DNA of 64,000 nt. Origin: Undibacterium umbellatum (GTDB taxonomy: Bacteria; Pseudomonadota; Gammaproteobacteria; Burkholderiales; Burkholderiaceae_D). The notes under the pieces were generated by a model. The model was not told the DNA's origin and made no database searches. It saw only the letters and a list, made by a program, of their open reading frames with translations. This document shows, one piece after another, positions 52,176-61,149 of the stretch. Where the stretch lies: contig NZ_JACOFX010000016.1 in NCBI RefSeq assembly GCF_014284125.1, positions 62,001 through 126,000 of the forward strand, written 5' to 3'. Both the position numbers and the translations under genes were made by a program. How positions within the stretch are numbered: position 1 is the first letter of the stretch; the number at the start of each line of letters is the position of its first letter.

Positions 52176-55100
52176 TCAAACTCCTGTCAGGCGGTTGATA
52201 TGCTGCAGCAAGGCATCTTCACTGAAGGGCTTGACGAGGTAGGCATCCACCCCGGCAGCATCACCCTGCTGCCTGTGTTTTTGGGTCGAGCGTGAAGTGA
52301 TCATGATGATGGGAATGCGCTTGTCGAGCTTGCGGGCGCGTACATGGCTGGTCAGTTCCAGACCATTCATGCGCGGCATTTCCATGTCTACCAAAATAAC
52401 ATCCGGTATCACTTCGTCAAGGATGGCAACTGCATCCAGACCATCAATGGCGGTGCGCACTTCATAACCGGCATCGCGCATGATCTGTGCGGTAGCACGG
52501 CGGGCTGACAGGGAATCATCGACCACCAGCGCTGTCCGCACATGTGCAGCCTGATGATCAGTTTGCACTGGCAAGCCAGTATGGGCATCATCCGCATTGA
52601 CGTATTGTTGGGTGGATGCACGCAACAATTCCGGCAAATCGATAACTGGTGCAACACTGCCATCACCAAGAATAACCGCACCTATGGTTCCCTGGATTTT
52701 TGGTACATAGCGGCCAAATTTCTTGACCACGACTTCGCGGCCATCCACCAGTTCTTGTACTTGTACGGCACAGGTAGCACCAGTATCGGTACTGATCAGC
52801 AAGACCGGGTAGCCATAGCTGCGTGCTTCCTTGCGATGGTCTTGCATGCCCAGTAATTGATCCAGCTTCAGCAATTTATGTACGGCATCGCCGACGCGAT
52901 AGACAGGCTGATCAGCCAGCGTATCAATCTGTGCATCAGTGATGTAATGGATATCAATAATGCGACGGCTGGATATCGCCATCATATGACCAGCCACGCG
53001 CGCCATCAGGGTATGTTCTGACAAGAGACTTGCAGGCAAACGCAATTCCACCACCAGACCCTGGCCTGCGACAGAGCGCAGGTTTAGCGAGCCTTTCATT
53101 TCCAGTATGCGTGCATGCACCATGTCCATGCCTATGCCACGGCCAGACGTCTGTGTGCTGCTGTCACGAGTAGAAAAACCTGGCACCAAGATCAGCCTGG
53201 CCAGTTCTTCTTCCGACAAAATACGTTCGGCGCTGATCATCTTGCGTTTCAAGGCGGTGCGGCGTATGGCAGCATAATCCAGACCTGCACCATCGTCCTT
53301 GCAACGCACGACGATGGAATTGCCTTCACGCGCAAAGCTCAGTTCTATCAGGCCATCTGCTGGTTTGTTCACACCCAGCCTGCTGGATGCTGTCTCTATG
53401 CCGTGGTCAACCGCATTGCGCAGGATATGCATTAATGGATCAGTCAGATCATTGAGCATATTGCTATCGATATTGGTATTTGCGCCGAGTATGTTCAGGT
53501 TCACTTGTTTGTCGAGCAAACGGCAAGTCTGGCGTACACTGCGTTGCAGGCGCGAAACGATGGTCGTCACCGGCACCAGGCGCGTGCGTATCACTGCATG
53601 CTGGTTTTCCATTTGCAAGCGGCGCTGAACTTCCAGCAATTCCGCCAGGCCATGCAATTGTTCGTCTATGTGATTGGACATTTCAAAGGCATCGGTGCGT
53701 GCTTCCACCAATTGTGCCGTAATGGTGTGCAGCTCGCTATAACGTTCGAACTCCAGCGGGTCAAAATCGCCATCGGTAGTACTGATGCTGGCTTTTTTCT
53801 GTGGACTGCTCATGCCGCGCACATCGACCAGGGTTTCCAGATCAGCGATGAGTTTCTGGAACAGGACATCGTGCTTTTGTATCGCTTTCGATTGTTTCTG
53901 GGTCTGTTTCAATTGCTCCTGGATTTGCGCATTCGAGATGACATTTTCACCAGCCAGGCGCAGCAGTTCATCGACCACTTTTGCTGGTACCCGCAGCATC
54001 GGTTCTGCAGCGTGTGAACCTGGCTCGACCAGGTCAAGCACCACGCTCGCAGGCTGTGCTGCTGATGTTACTGCAACTGACTGGCTTGATGGTACAGGCT
54101 CACTGCGCACAAGGAACTCACCACTGTTCATAAAGCTGACATAGTCACAAACTTGCTGCAAGACTTGTTGTGACTGCGCCGGGGCAGTACCGCCATCGAC
54201 CACTGCTTCGCTCATGGCTTCCAGGCAGTCCCCTGCTTCGGTCAACAGTTCTGACAATGCCTGGTCGGGCAGGCTTTGCTTATTGCTGAGCGCAATCAGC
54301 AAGTCTTCCAGATGATGAGTCAGGTTGGCGATACCGGCTATTCCCACGGTATTGGCTGCACCCTTCAGCGTATGTGCAGCACGCTTGGCCTGCTCTACAT
54401 CCTGCATGCTGCCAGCGCCGCTGGAAAATTTTTCTATGGCACTGGTAAAACTGCCCACCTGTATTGGCAATTCCTGCAAGAGACCATCAAATAATTCAGT
54501 ATTCAAATCATCCGGCAATTGTATGGAAACATCGCTTTCCGTGATAGAGACAGCAAGCTCTTCTCCATCGTGAATTTCTTCTATAATGTTGACATTGATG
54601 AGTTCTGCAAACAGGGACTCATTGCCATCCATAGTCGCAGTTTGGGACCAGACCTGGTCCATCAAAAGAGCCAGCAACTCCAGCGCAGGTACTTCTTCTG
54701 TTGGATTACTCAAATAGCCTGTCAGTTTGGCAGGCAAATCATTGAGCAAGCTGATTTGTTGATTATCCAAAGCTTCAGTTTGCGCTGAGACCAGATTGGC
54801 GAGCAGGGATAAGAAACGATGTAAGGCAGTCAGCCCTATGGATTCGGAAGTTGTTGCTATGCGCAGCAACGCTTCGACGTAGTTCTGCAAGGCAAGGTGG
54901 CGCTTTTCGCCATCATCGCCTGCGGCTAAAACGGCAGCCAGGTCCGCTGCCAGCATGTCAGCCATCAAGCCAAATTCTCTGGCAAACAGGGCCAGCATGT
55001 CGCTGCTGATTTCTTGCATGGCGAGGCCGTGTTCAGTATCTTCGCTTTGTTCCAGTTCAGTATACGTTGCCTCGGTTGCTTCATTTGCTTCATTTACTTC

Positions 55101-56039
55101 GATTTCTGTTGATGGCTCTGCTAGTGCCTCGGTCCCATTCCATACCGGGTCATAAATGACATCCAGCAAACCCGCTACTACTTCAGGATTATCTGCATCG
55201 GCAATGCTGTCCATCAGCATCAGAGGAAAGCGCTGCAATATACTCAGTTCTGTCTCGTTCAAGGCATTCGCGACTTCAGATCTCAAGGTGACGACATCGG
55301 CGAAAGCATGACAGGCATCGGCCACAGCATGCATGGACAATTGCGCAGCACATGTAGAAAACGCCTGCAATTGGGCGGCATAGCATTGCAGGGTAGCTGC
55401 ATCAGTTTCGCCGCCCAGGCCAAAATGCTCATCGGCAGCCAGGGTCATCACCAGTGCATCGAGGGCATCGTGCAAGTCGAAAGACTGTTTGGGGGTGCTT
55501 AACTGTTCTGCCTCTATTTGTACCACCGCTTCGGCAAATGCTGGTGTCGCAGCAGGCACCAGGAATAGTGCAGGTGCGTCCTCAACCTCATCTACGGGGG
55601 TTAGCGGATCGCTATTTAGTAACTGCCGTAATTCGCCAGAATCACCGTGACTCAAAGGCAGGGGCCAGCTGGCTGTCGATAGATGATCGATCAGGGTTTC
55701 TATATTTTTGTCGCCATGATTCAAGGCATGGCTGGCCAGTAGATCAGGCCACTCGCTGAGCAAATAATATTCTGCTTCGGTGAGTTTGCGGTTCTGGTTA
55801 TACAGGCTGATCAGGTTGCGCTCTATCAACGCGCAGACCCAGTGCAGGCCTGGCATGTCAGCGGCACTGGCTGCTGCGCGTATGCGCCGCAATTGCTCTA
55901 TATAACAAGCCAGTGCGCGGGTAACTATGGCAACATCAGTAGAATGGGTGGCGTCTGTTTCCAGCGCATTGAATACCTCATCCAGGGCACCGAGGACGAC
56001 ATGGCTGAAATCTGTAGCATGGTTTTCTAGCTGTTCCAT
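52176..56039 (-). CDS. chpA: ChpA/PilL-type hybrid chemosensory histidine kinase
   Basis: 1287 residues. Two or three degenerate Hpt/FimL-like N-terminal domains occupy 1-480. A true Hpt domain has H556 in KRAAHTLKGAANTVGIAG. A CheA dimer/linker follows, then HATPase with HILRNAVDHGIE (871-882), DDGAGLD (915-921) and GRGIGMDMV (967-974). A CheW-like domain lies at about 1005-1145, and a C-terminal receiver has D1218. ChpA in Pseudomonas has several Hpt domains too. It phosphorylates PilG/PilH to control type IV pilus extension and retraction. Confidence 0.92.
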   Translation of the reverse strand: MEQLENHATDFSHVVLGALDEVFNALETDATHSTDVAIVTRALACYIEQLRRIRAAASAADMPGLHWVCALIERNLISLYNQNRKLTEAEYYLLSEWPDLLASHALNHGDKNIETLIDHLSTASWPLPLSHGDSGELRQLLNSDPLTPVDEVEDAPALFLVPAATPAFAEAVVQIEAEQLSTPKQSFDLHDALDALVMTLAADEHFGLGGETDAATLQCYAAQLQAFSTCAAQLSMHAVADACHAFADVVTLRSEVANALNETELSILQRFPLMLMDSIADADNPEVVAGLLDVIYDPVWNGTEALAEPSTEIEVNEANEATEATYTELEQSEDTEHGLAMQEISSDMLALFAREFGLMADMLAADLAAVLAAGDDGEKRHLALQNYVEALLRIATTSESIGLTALHRFLSLLANLVSAQTEALDNQQISLLNDLPAKLTGYLSNPTEEVPALELLALLMDQVWSQTATMDGNESLFAELINVNIIEEIHDGEELAVSITESDVSIQLPDDLNTELFDGLLQELPIQVGSFTSAIEKFSSGAGSMQDVEQAKRAAHTLKGAANTVGIAGIANLTHHLEDLLIALSNKQSLPDQALSELLTEAGDCLEAMSEAVVDGGTAPAQSQQVLQQVCDYVSFMNSGEFLVRSEPVPSSQSVAVTSAAQPASVVLDLVEPGSHAAEPMLRVPAKVVDELLRLAGENVISNAQIQEQLKQTQKQSKAIQKHDVLFQKLIADLETLVDVRGMSSPQKKASISTTDGDFDPLEFERYSELHTITAQLVEARTDAFEMSNHIDEQLHGLAELLEVQRRLQMENQHAVIRTRLVPVTTIVSRLQRSVRQTCRLLDKQVNLNILGANTNIDSNMLNDLTDPLMHILRNAVDHGIETASSRLGVNKPADGLIELSFAREGNSIVVRCKDDGAGLDYAAIRRTALKRKMISAERILSEEELARLILVPGFSTRDSSTQTSGRGIGMDMVHARILEMKGSLNLRSVAGQGLVVELRLPASLLSEHTLMARVAGHMMAISSRRIIDIHYITDAQIDTLADQPVYRVGDAVHKLLKLDQLLGMQDHRKEARSYGYPVLLISTDTGATCAVQVQELVDGREVVVKKFGRYVPKIQGTIGAVILGDGSVAPVIDLPELLRASTQQYVNADDAHTGLPVQTDHQAAHVRTALVVDDSLSARRATAQIMRDAGYEVRTAIDGLDAVAILDEVIPDVILVDMEMPRMNGLELTSHVRARKLDKRIPIIMITSRSTQKHRQQGDAAGVDAYLVKPFSEDALLQHINRLTGV

Positions 56040-56070
56040 ACTGCCTCAGATGGGTAAGTTGGAAAGAGAG

Positions 56071-56098
56071 AAACCTGCGCAAAGCCTTGCGCAGGTTT
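56071..56098 (-). terminator. 12-bp hairpin between pilJ and chpA
   Basis: AAACCTGCGCAA (56071-56082), loop AGCC, and perfect complement at 56087-56098, 11 nt after the pilJ stop on the minus strand, followed by TTTCTCTCTTTCC. It is probably a partial terminator that lowers chpA relative to pilJ. Confidence 0.65.
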
Positions 56099-56109
56099 GA
56101 GTGGTGGTA

Positions 56110-57915
56110 TCAGGCTGCCAGTTTGAAGACACGTACAGTAGACAAAAGCATCCTTGCATATTCCACCAGGTTGGTGGTTTGCGCAGATTGTTCGTCGAGT
56201 TGCAAACTGGTTTGCTGATTGGTTTTCTTGATCTGTATCGCTCTGTCCAGCAGCTCCTGACTGGCCTTTGCCTGGCCATGGGATTTGATGGCAATTTGCT
56301 GTACTGATTCCACCAATTCTGTTGTGGCATTCTGGGTCGCCTGCATTTGCAGACCGGCCTGTTCTGCCAGACGGCTGCCTTCCACCACCTGGGCAATTGC
56401 CGAGTTCATGGTGTTGACCGTATCTGATGTTTCCAGCTGGATGTTATTGACCAGGCCAGAAATTTGCAGCGTCGCCTGACGCGCATTTTCTGCCAGCCTT
56501 TGCACCTCATCCGCAACCACCGCAAAACCGCGACCAGCTTCACCGGCAGATGCTGCATGCATACTGGCATTCAGCGCCAGGATGTGAGTACGTTCGGCAA
56601 TCGCATTGATCAGACCGACCACGCCGGAAATTTCTTGTGAACGTTCACCCAGACGTTTAATCCGTTTTTCTGTTTCACGTATGATGTCGCGGGTACTGTT
56701 AATACCACCCACGGTGCTGTTTACCGTATCCATCGCCAGTTGTGTTGAGCGTATGGCATTGTCAGCAGCGCGGTTACAGGTTTGTGCCAAGTCAGCAATA
56801 TTGCGCATTTCTTCAGAAGCATTCGACAGTGACAAAGTCGTATGTTCCACTTCCAGCCTTTCTTCTGCTGCCGCTGCCATCACGTTATCGGACTGCGCTT
56901 TCACTTTCAGCGTGGCCTCGGTCACGTCGGCAGAAATATTACTTACATCGCGCAGCACTTTGGCGGTTTCGCTGGTCAGCATGTTCAAGGCATCAGACAC
57001 TGCACCAGTCACGTCGGCAGATACTGGCACTTTTACTGTCAAATCTCTGCTCGCCAGTTGCGCCACCGCCTGCAACAAGACCAGCACGGATTCATTGAGT
57101 TTTTCATTTTCATCTTCGATGGATTTGCGGCTGGCTTCACGTTCATCCACCATCTTGTCAAACTGGCGTGAGAGTTTGCCAATTTCGTCAGGATGATTAC
57201 TGCGCGCCCTTACGGTGGCATCGCCCTGTGTCAATTTTTGCATAACGCCGATCAGATGCGATACCGGCTTGGTGATACTGCGCGTCATCCAGTAAGCAAC
57301 ACCAACCACCAGCAAGATGGAAAGTGCGGCCACTGCGGCCAATACGTTTTTCGCTGTCAGGTAAGTGTTATCGGCTGCGGCACCATCCCTGTTCACCAGC
57401 TTGGTTTGGTAATCAATCAGGCTATCCATGGAAGAAAACCATTTTTCCTGATCGGCTTGCAGATTTCCCAGCAGCCAGGTAGTCGCTTCTGCCTTTTTAC
57501 CTTCAGTCGCCAGGCGCATGAATTCCCTTTGCGAAGTACCGTATTTGGTACGTGCCTCGGTGGCTGTCTGGAAAATGCCTTTTTCTTCAGCGCTAGTAAT
57601 CAGTTTTTCAAAATTGGCAATATTTTCTTCCTGATTCTGTCTGCGTGACAAAATCAATTGCTGTTCTTTTTCAACTGCCGATTGATCATTCAAGAGCAGC
57701 ATATTACGCATCGAACGCGCATTGGCATTGACATTACCGAGCATCTTGTAAGCCAGCACAACCTTGGGATAGCTGCCATCCACAATACGGTGGGTACCTT
57801 CATTGATGCTCTTGAGGTTGGACATCGCCAGCCAGGCCGTTACCGCCAGCAGCAATAACACCGCTGTAAATCCCAGACTGAGCCGGATACCAATATTCGG
57901 AGTACGTAATTTCAT
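56110..57915 (-). CDS. pilJ: PilJ-type methyl-accepting chemotaxis protein
   Basis: 601 residues from the ATG at 57915. A first membrane helix (SLGFTAVLLLLAVTAWLAM, about 12-31), a periplasmic segment of about 150 residues, a second helix (LAAVAALSILLVVGVAYWM), a HAMP domain, then a coiled-coil cytoplasmic domain with the receptor hairpin tip (AERTHILALNASMHAASAGE and FAVVADEVQRLAENARQAT). In Pil-Chp systems this receptor sits at the cell pole and signals to ChpA. No methylation enzymes are encoded here. GGAG precedes the start. Confidence 0.9.
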   Translation of the reverse strand: MKLRTPNIGIRLSLGFTAVLLLLAVTAWLAMSNLKSINEGTHRIVDGSYPKVVLAYKMLGNVNANARSMRNMLLLNDQSAVEKEQQLILSRRQNQEENIANFEKLITSAEEKGIFQTATEARTKYGTSQREFMRLATEGKKAEATTWLLGNLQADQEKWFSSMDSLIDYQTKLVNRDGAAADNTYLTAKNVLAAVAALSILLVVGVAYWMTRSITKPVSHLIGVMQKLTQGDATVRARSNHPDEIGKLSRQFDKMVDEREASRKSIEDENEKLNESVLVLLQAVAQLASRDLTVKVPVSADVTGAVSDALNMLTSETAKVLRDVSNISADVTEATLKVKAQSDNVMAAAAEERLEVEHTTLSLSNASEEMRNIADLAQTCNRAADNAIRSTQLAMDTVNSTVGGINSTRDIIRETEKRIKRLGERSQEISGVVGLINAIAERTHILALNASMHAASAGEAGRGFAVVADEVQRLAENARQATLQISGLVNNIQLETSDTVNTMNSAIAQVVEGSRLAEQAGLQMQATQNATTELVESVQQIAIKSHGQAKASQELLDRAIQIKKTNQQTSLQLDEQSAQTTNLVEYARMLLSTVRVFKLAA

Positions 57916-57993
57916 TTTGCTCTCCACAAGAAAAACATCAAAGACTGCTTATTCAAACAAGGCTCAGCCAGATTTTGCTTAAAGTTTTATGCT

Positions 57994-58539
57994 CTATGCG
58001 CTACGGCTGAGTTTTTCAAAAAAACTTTCATGATTGAAATCCAGCCAGACCTTGTCATCCTTGACGAAGGCGGCTGTTACATGGGCTTCCAGTGTTGCTG
58101 GCAATTGCGGCATCTGTGTGATGGTACGCAATTCCGTCAGCGGTTGCGGATAACTGTCTATCAGCATGCCAACGGCATTTTCTGCCTTGTCCAGTATCAA
58201 AAATAATTTAGACGCCGCAACTTCAGACCTGCGGCCACTAAGCACCAGGCCCAGATCAAAGATGGGCACCAGATTGCCACGCAGGTTGATCAAACCAAGC
58301 AAATAGGCTGCTGCACCCGGCAGAGGCGCAACAGCCTGTGGTCGTATCACTTCACTCCCTACCTCAGCCCGGATCAGCAAATTCAGCGAACCCACGCGAT
58401 AGCCATAACGCTTTCTTTCGACTAGCGGTGCCACATCGCTCCACAACAAATCACCGGGTGGAGTGAAGCGATCCAGAGCAATGCTGGGTGGCAGCCATTC
58501 CGTAGGCAGCCCGGCATTGCTGGATGTGATTTGACTCAT
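57994..58539 (-). CDS. pilI: PilI-type CheW-like adaptor
   Basis: 181 residues from the ATG at 58539; an ATG four codons earlier is also possible. CheW-fold core: RYGYRVGSLNLLIRAEVGSEVI, PLPGAAAYLLGLINLRGNLVPIFDLGLVL and AASKLFLILDKAENAVGMLID. It couples PilJ to the ChpA kinase. It lies between pilH and pilJ, the standard order of pilGHIJ. Confidence 0.86.
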   Translation of the reverse strand: MSQITSSNAGLPTEWLPPSIALDRFTPPGDLLWSDVAPLVERKRYGYRVGSLNLLIRAEVGSEVIRPQAVAPLPGAAAYLLGLINLRGNLVPIFDLGLVLSGRRSEVAASKLFLILDKAENAVGMLIDSYPQPLTELRTITQMPQLPATLEAHVTAAFVKDDKVWLDFNHESFFEKLSRSA

Positions 58540-58574
58540 GACCGCCCCCATGCATGGGTAAAAGGATATTGAAA

Positions 58575-58940
58575 TCAGGCAGCGATTTTGAGCTGATCGA
58601 TGATCTGGTCAGCGGTATAGGGTTTGGCGACATAGCCTTTGGCACCTTGCAACTGGCCCCAGATCTTGTCAGCTTTTTGAGATTTGCTGCTGACAAAAAT
58701 GATAGGAATGTCTTTGGTTGCAGGGTCTTGCGTCAGACTGCGGCAAGCTTCATAACCATCCATCTCTGGCATGACGATATCGAGGAAAATAATCGAGGGT
58801 TTTTCGGCCTTGGCTTTTTCCAAAGTATCCTTGCCACTGGATGCGGTGATTACCACATAACCGGCATCGGTCAATATGCTTTTGATGTTGGCCAGTTCAG
58901 TCGTGGAATCGTCAACAACGAGTGCTTTTTTCATGCCCAT
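58575..58940 (-). CDS. pilH: PilH-type single-domain response regulator
   Basis: 121 residues from the ATG at 58940 (GGGAG upstream). A stand-alone receiver with the acidic pair DD in KKALVVDDSTTE, D54 (FLDIVMPEMDG) and Lys in VAKPYTADQ. PilH antagonises PilG in twitching control, probably as a phosphate sink for ChpA. Order and length match the family. Confidence 0.9.
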   Translation of the reverse strand: MGMKKALVVDDSTTELANIKSILTDAGYVVITASSGKDTLEKAKAEKPSIIFLDIVMPEMDGYEACRSLTQDPATKDIPIIFVSSKSQKADKIWGQLQGAKGYVAKPYTADQIIDQLKIAA

Positions 58941-59017
58941 GATGTACTCCCGAGATGTGTAGATGAAACACCCTGATCCCCAGGGTAAAGGTAATTGTGC
59001 AAGCTTGCGATAACGAT

Positions 59018-59926
59018 TCAGATACCCATGGCCAGATCGCGGCCCTTGTCCATTGCAAAGATGGCGTCCCCTGCAGTCAGGGTCTTTTCCACCACAGCGC
59101 GAAACTTCAAATGCTCTACAGGTTTGGTCAGATAACTGCTGCAACCTGACAGGGAACCACGTATACGGTCAAAAGGTGAAGACTTGCTGGTTAACATAAC
59201 GACTGGCGTGTGCTTGGTTTGCGGATGACGACGGATGATCTTGCAAATTTCATAGCCGTCGGCACCGGGCATGACGATGTCGAGGAAGATGATGTCGTAG
59301 TTTTTTTTCTCCAGCATTTGCAAGGCTTGTTCACCTGTTTCTGCACAGTCGGAAGCAATCTTCATGGAACGCAATTCAAGGTCAATCTTGATTCTTGCGG
59401 TGGGGCTGTCATCAATAATCAAAGCGCGATGAGCGGTTTGCATGACCGCTGCCTGAAAATTCTTTTGCACCAGTGGTTGCACAATAGCTGCTTTGTTCAT
59501 ATCTGCCTTTTGAAGCATGGCGGCACCGGCGGGTAATTCCGCTGGCAACACTTTTTCCAGCTCACCTGCTACCTGATCCAGCAAAGCCAGCATCTTGGTC
59601 GGAACCAGGGGATGCAGTAAATGATATTTACCTGGCTTTGCCTGACCCACATTCGAAATAAAAACGGTTGCGGGTTCAGGAATATTGCGTGTTGTTATCA
59701 GCTCCTGCAAAGCAGCCCTGGCCTGACCATTGTCGGGGTCAAGTATGACGATATCCGGATCAGCAGCCTGACTGGCATCAAACAGCGCATAGGAATGCTT
59801 GCGACCGCTGGCCATGGTCAAGCTGAGCACGCTGCGCACCAGACGCAATTCATACTCAGACAAACCAAATACACTAATCAGAATTTTTTTTGAAGCGCAG
59901 GGGAGCGCCGTAGAGATGCTGTTCAT
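59018..59926 (-). CDS. pilG: PilG-like response regulator with an extra receiver-like N-terminal domain
   Basis: 302 residues from the ATG at 59926 (GAGGTAGG upstream). PilG is normally about 135 residues; here the C-terminal half (about 180-300) is the receiver, HRALIIDDSPTARIKI with FLDIVMPGADGYEI. The N-terminal half looks like a degenerate second receiver: KKILISVFGLSEYELRLVRSVL, PDIVILDPDNGQA, ATVFISN and LLHPLVPTKMLALL. This fits a fused or expanded PilG. It stands first in the pilG-pilH-pilI-pilJ-chpA row. Confidence 0.85.
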   Translation of the reverse strand: MNSISTALPCASKKILISVFGLSEYELRLVRSVLSLTMASGRKHSYALFDASQAADPDIVILDPDNGQARAALQELITTRNIPEPATVFISNVGQAKPGKYHLLHPLVPTKMLALLDQVAGELEKVLPAELPAGAAMLQKADMNKAAIVQPLVQKNFQAAVMQTAHRALIIDDSPTARIKIDLELRSMKIASDCAETGEQALQMLEKKNYDIIFLDIVMPGADGYEICKIIRRHPQTKHTPVVMLTSKSSPFDRIRGSLSGCSSYLTKPVEHLKFRAVVEKTLTAGDAIFAMDKGRDLAMGI

Positions 59927-60215
59927 GAGCGACCTACCTCTTAACGAAACACCGCTGTTGCGGATTACGGTACCTGGCTGCCCTGCCATGATCAGCGAGG
60001 GCCCTGTAGTTTTGCGTCCCACTCTTTCGGATGGTTTGCCTTTAAACAACGCTGATGCTATCCCTATGAACTACTTCTCATCCATAGGGCGGTACACCAA
60101 CCACAGTGCCTCATGCGAAGCACCGTTACCCCAATGTAGTTCAAGAATTTATAAGCTACAAGGAAAAAGTTAACATTTTTTTGCTTTTTATTTTTTCATG
60201 CAAAGTATGCAAAAT

Positions 60216-60944
60216 TTAAGCTTGCTGGCAAATTTTTGCGTATTTTGTGAGCACTTCAGCAATGCCCTGCTCCAGGCATTCAACGATTACCGCATGGCCT
60301 ATGGATACTTCAAGTATGCCGGATATGGTCAGGAATTTGGCCAGGTTATCCAGGTTCAGGTCATGCCCTGCATTTACCCCCAGACCAGCATCCTGGGCAC
60401 GCTTGGCGGCGGCAGCAAAGTCCTGGAAAATCTCTTCACCCTTTGCCGTGCCAAAATGCTCGGCATAGGGTTCGGTATATAACTCGACCCGGTCGGCACC
60501 GAGTTCTTTGGCCAGATGCATATCCTGGTTGTCGTAATCAATAAACAAGCTGCTACGTATGCCCAGCGCCTTCAGTTCAGCCAGTACGGGACGTAAAAAG
60601 TCAGCATCCTTGCGCAAGTCCCAGCCATGGTCAGAAGTCAGCTGATCTGGCGCATCCGGCACCAGCGTGCATTGAGCAGGTTTGTGGCGTTTTACAACTT
60701 CGAGAAAGTCTGGCGCGGGATAACCTTCGACGTTCAATTCCACACCACGCGCCTGGCATAGCACACCCAGAGTTTCCACATCCGAATAACGCGCATGCCT
60801 TTGATCCTGCCGTGGATGCAGGGTAATCCCACGCGCACCGAGATCCAGGCAGCGGGCAGCAAAGGCCTGCACGTCAGGGTAATTGCGGCCACGGGAATTG
60901 CGCAGCAAGGCGATTTTGTTGATGTTGATGGAGAGTGCGGTCAT
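60216..60944 (-). CDS. pdxJ: Pyridoxine 5'-phosphate synthase
   Basis: 242 residues. PdxJ condenses 1-deoxyxylulose 5-phosphate with 3-amino-2-oxopropyl phosphate to make pyridoxine 5'-phosphate. Typical stretches: LSININKIALLRNSRGRNYPDV, ARGITLHPRQDQRHARYSDV, ALGIRSSLFIDYD, ADRVELYTEPYA, LGVNAGHDLNLDNL and LEVSIGHAVI. Full length. It stands alone, minus strand, between the Pil-Chp cluster and the carboxylase gene; a 289-bp gap without genes separates it from pilG. Confidence 0.95.
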   Translation of the reverse strand: MTALSININKIALLRNSRGRNYPDVQAFAARCLDLGARGITLHPRQDQRHARYSDVETLGVLCQARGVELNVEGYPAPDFLEVVKRHKPAQCTLVPDAPDQLTSDHGWDLRKDADFLRPVLAELKALGIRSSLFIDYDNQDMHLAKELGADRVELYTEPYAEHFGTAKGEEIFQDFAAAAKRAQDAGLGVNAGHDLNLDNLAKFLTISGILEVSIGHAVIVECLEQGIAEVLTKYAKICQQA

Positions 60945-61102
60945 GTTGATTCCAAAGTTCGGGCAAGGTAATGAAAAATCATCATTGCAGATTTTTCTTG
61001 TTCAAGTATTCATCATGGACTTGCTTGTCGGTTTGTACAAGTAACACAGCGGGGTGATTTGCTGGTGTATCTGTTTTGCTTAAATAATCTGATGAAAAAA
61101 AT

Positions 61103-61126
61103 AAGCCAGCACAACAGTGCTGGCTT
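61103..61126 (-). terminator. Intrinsic terminator of the biotin carboxylase gene
   Basis: AAGCCAGCAC-AACA-GTGCTGGCTT, followed on the minus strand by ATTTTTTTC, 24 nt after the stop at 61150. Confidence 0.9.
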
Positions 61127-61149
61127 TATGGTACGAACTCCAGACAAGC

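Noticed and set aside
58941-59144. Longer start for the PilH-like regulator
   Set aside because: The upstream codons overlap the pilG 3' end and carry no receiver character; the ATG at 58940 has GGGAG and matches PilH length.
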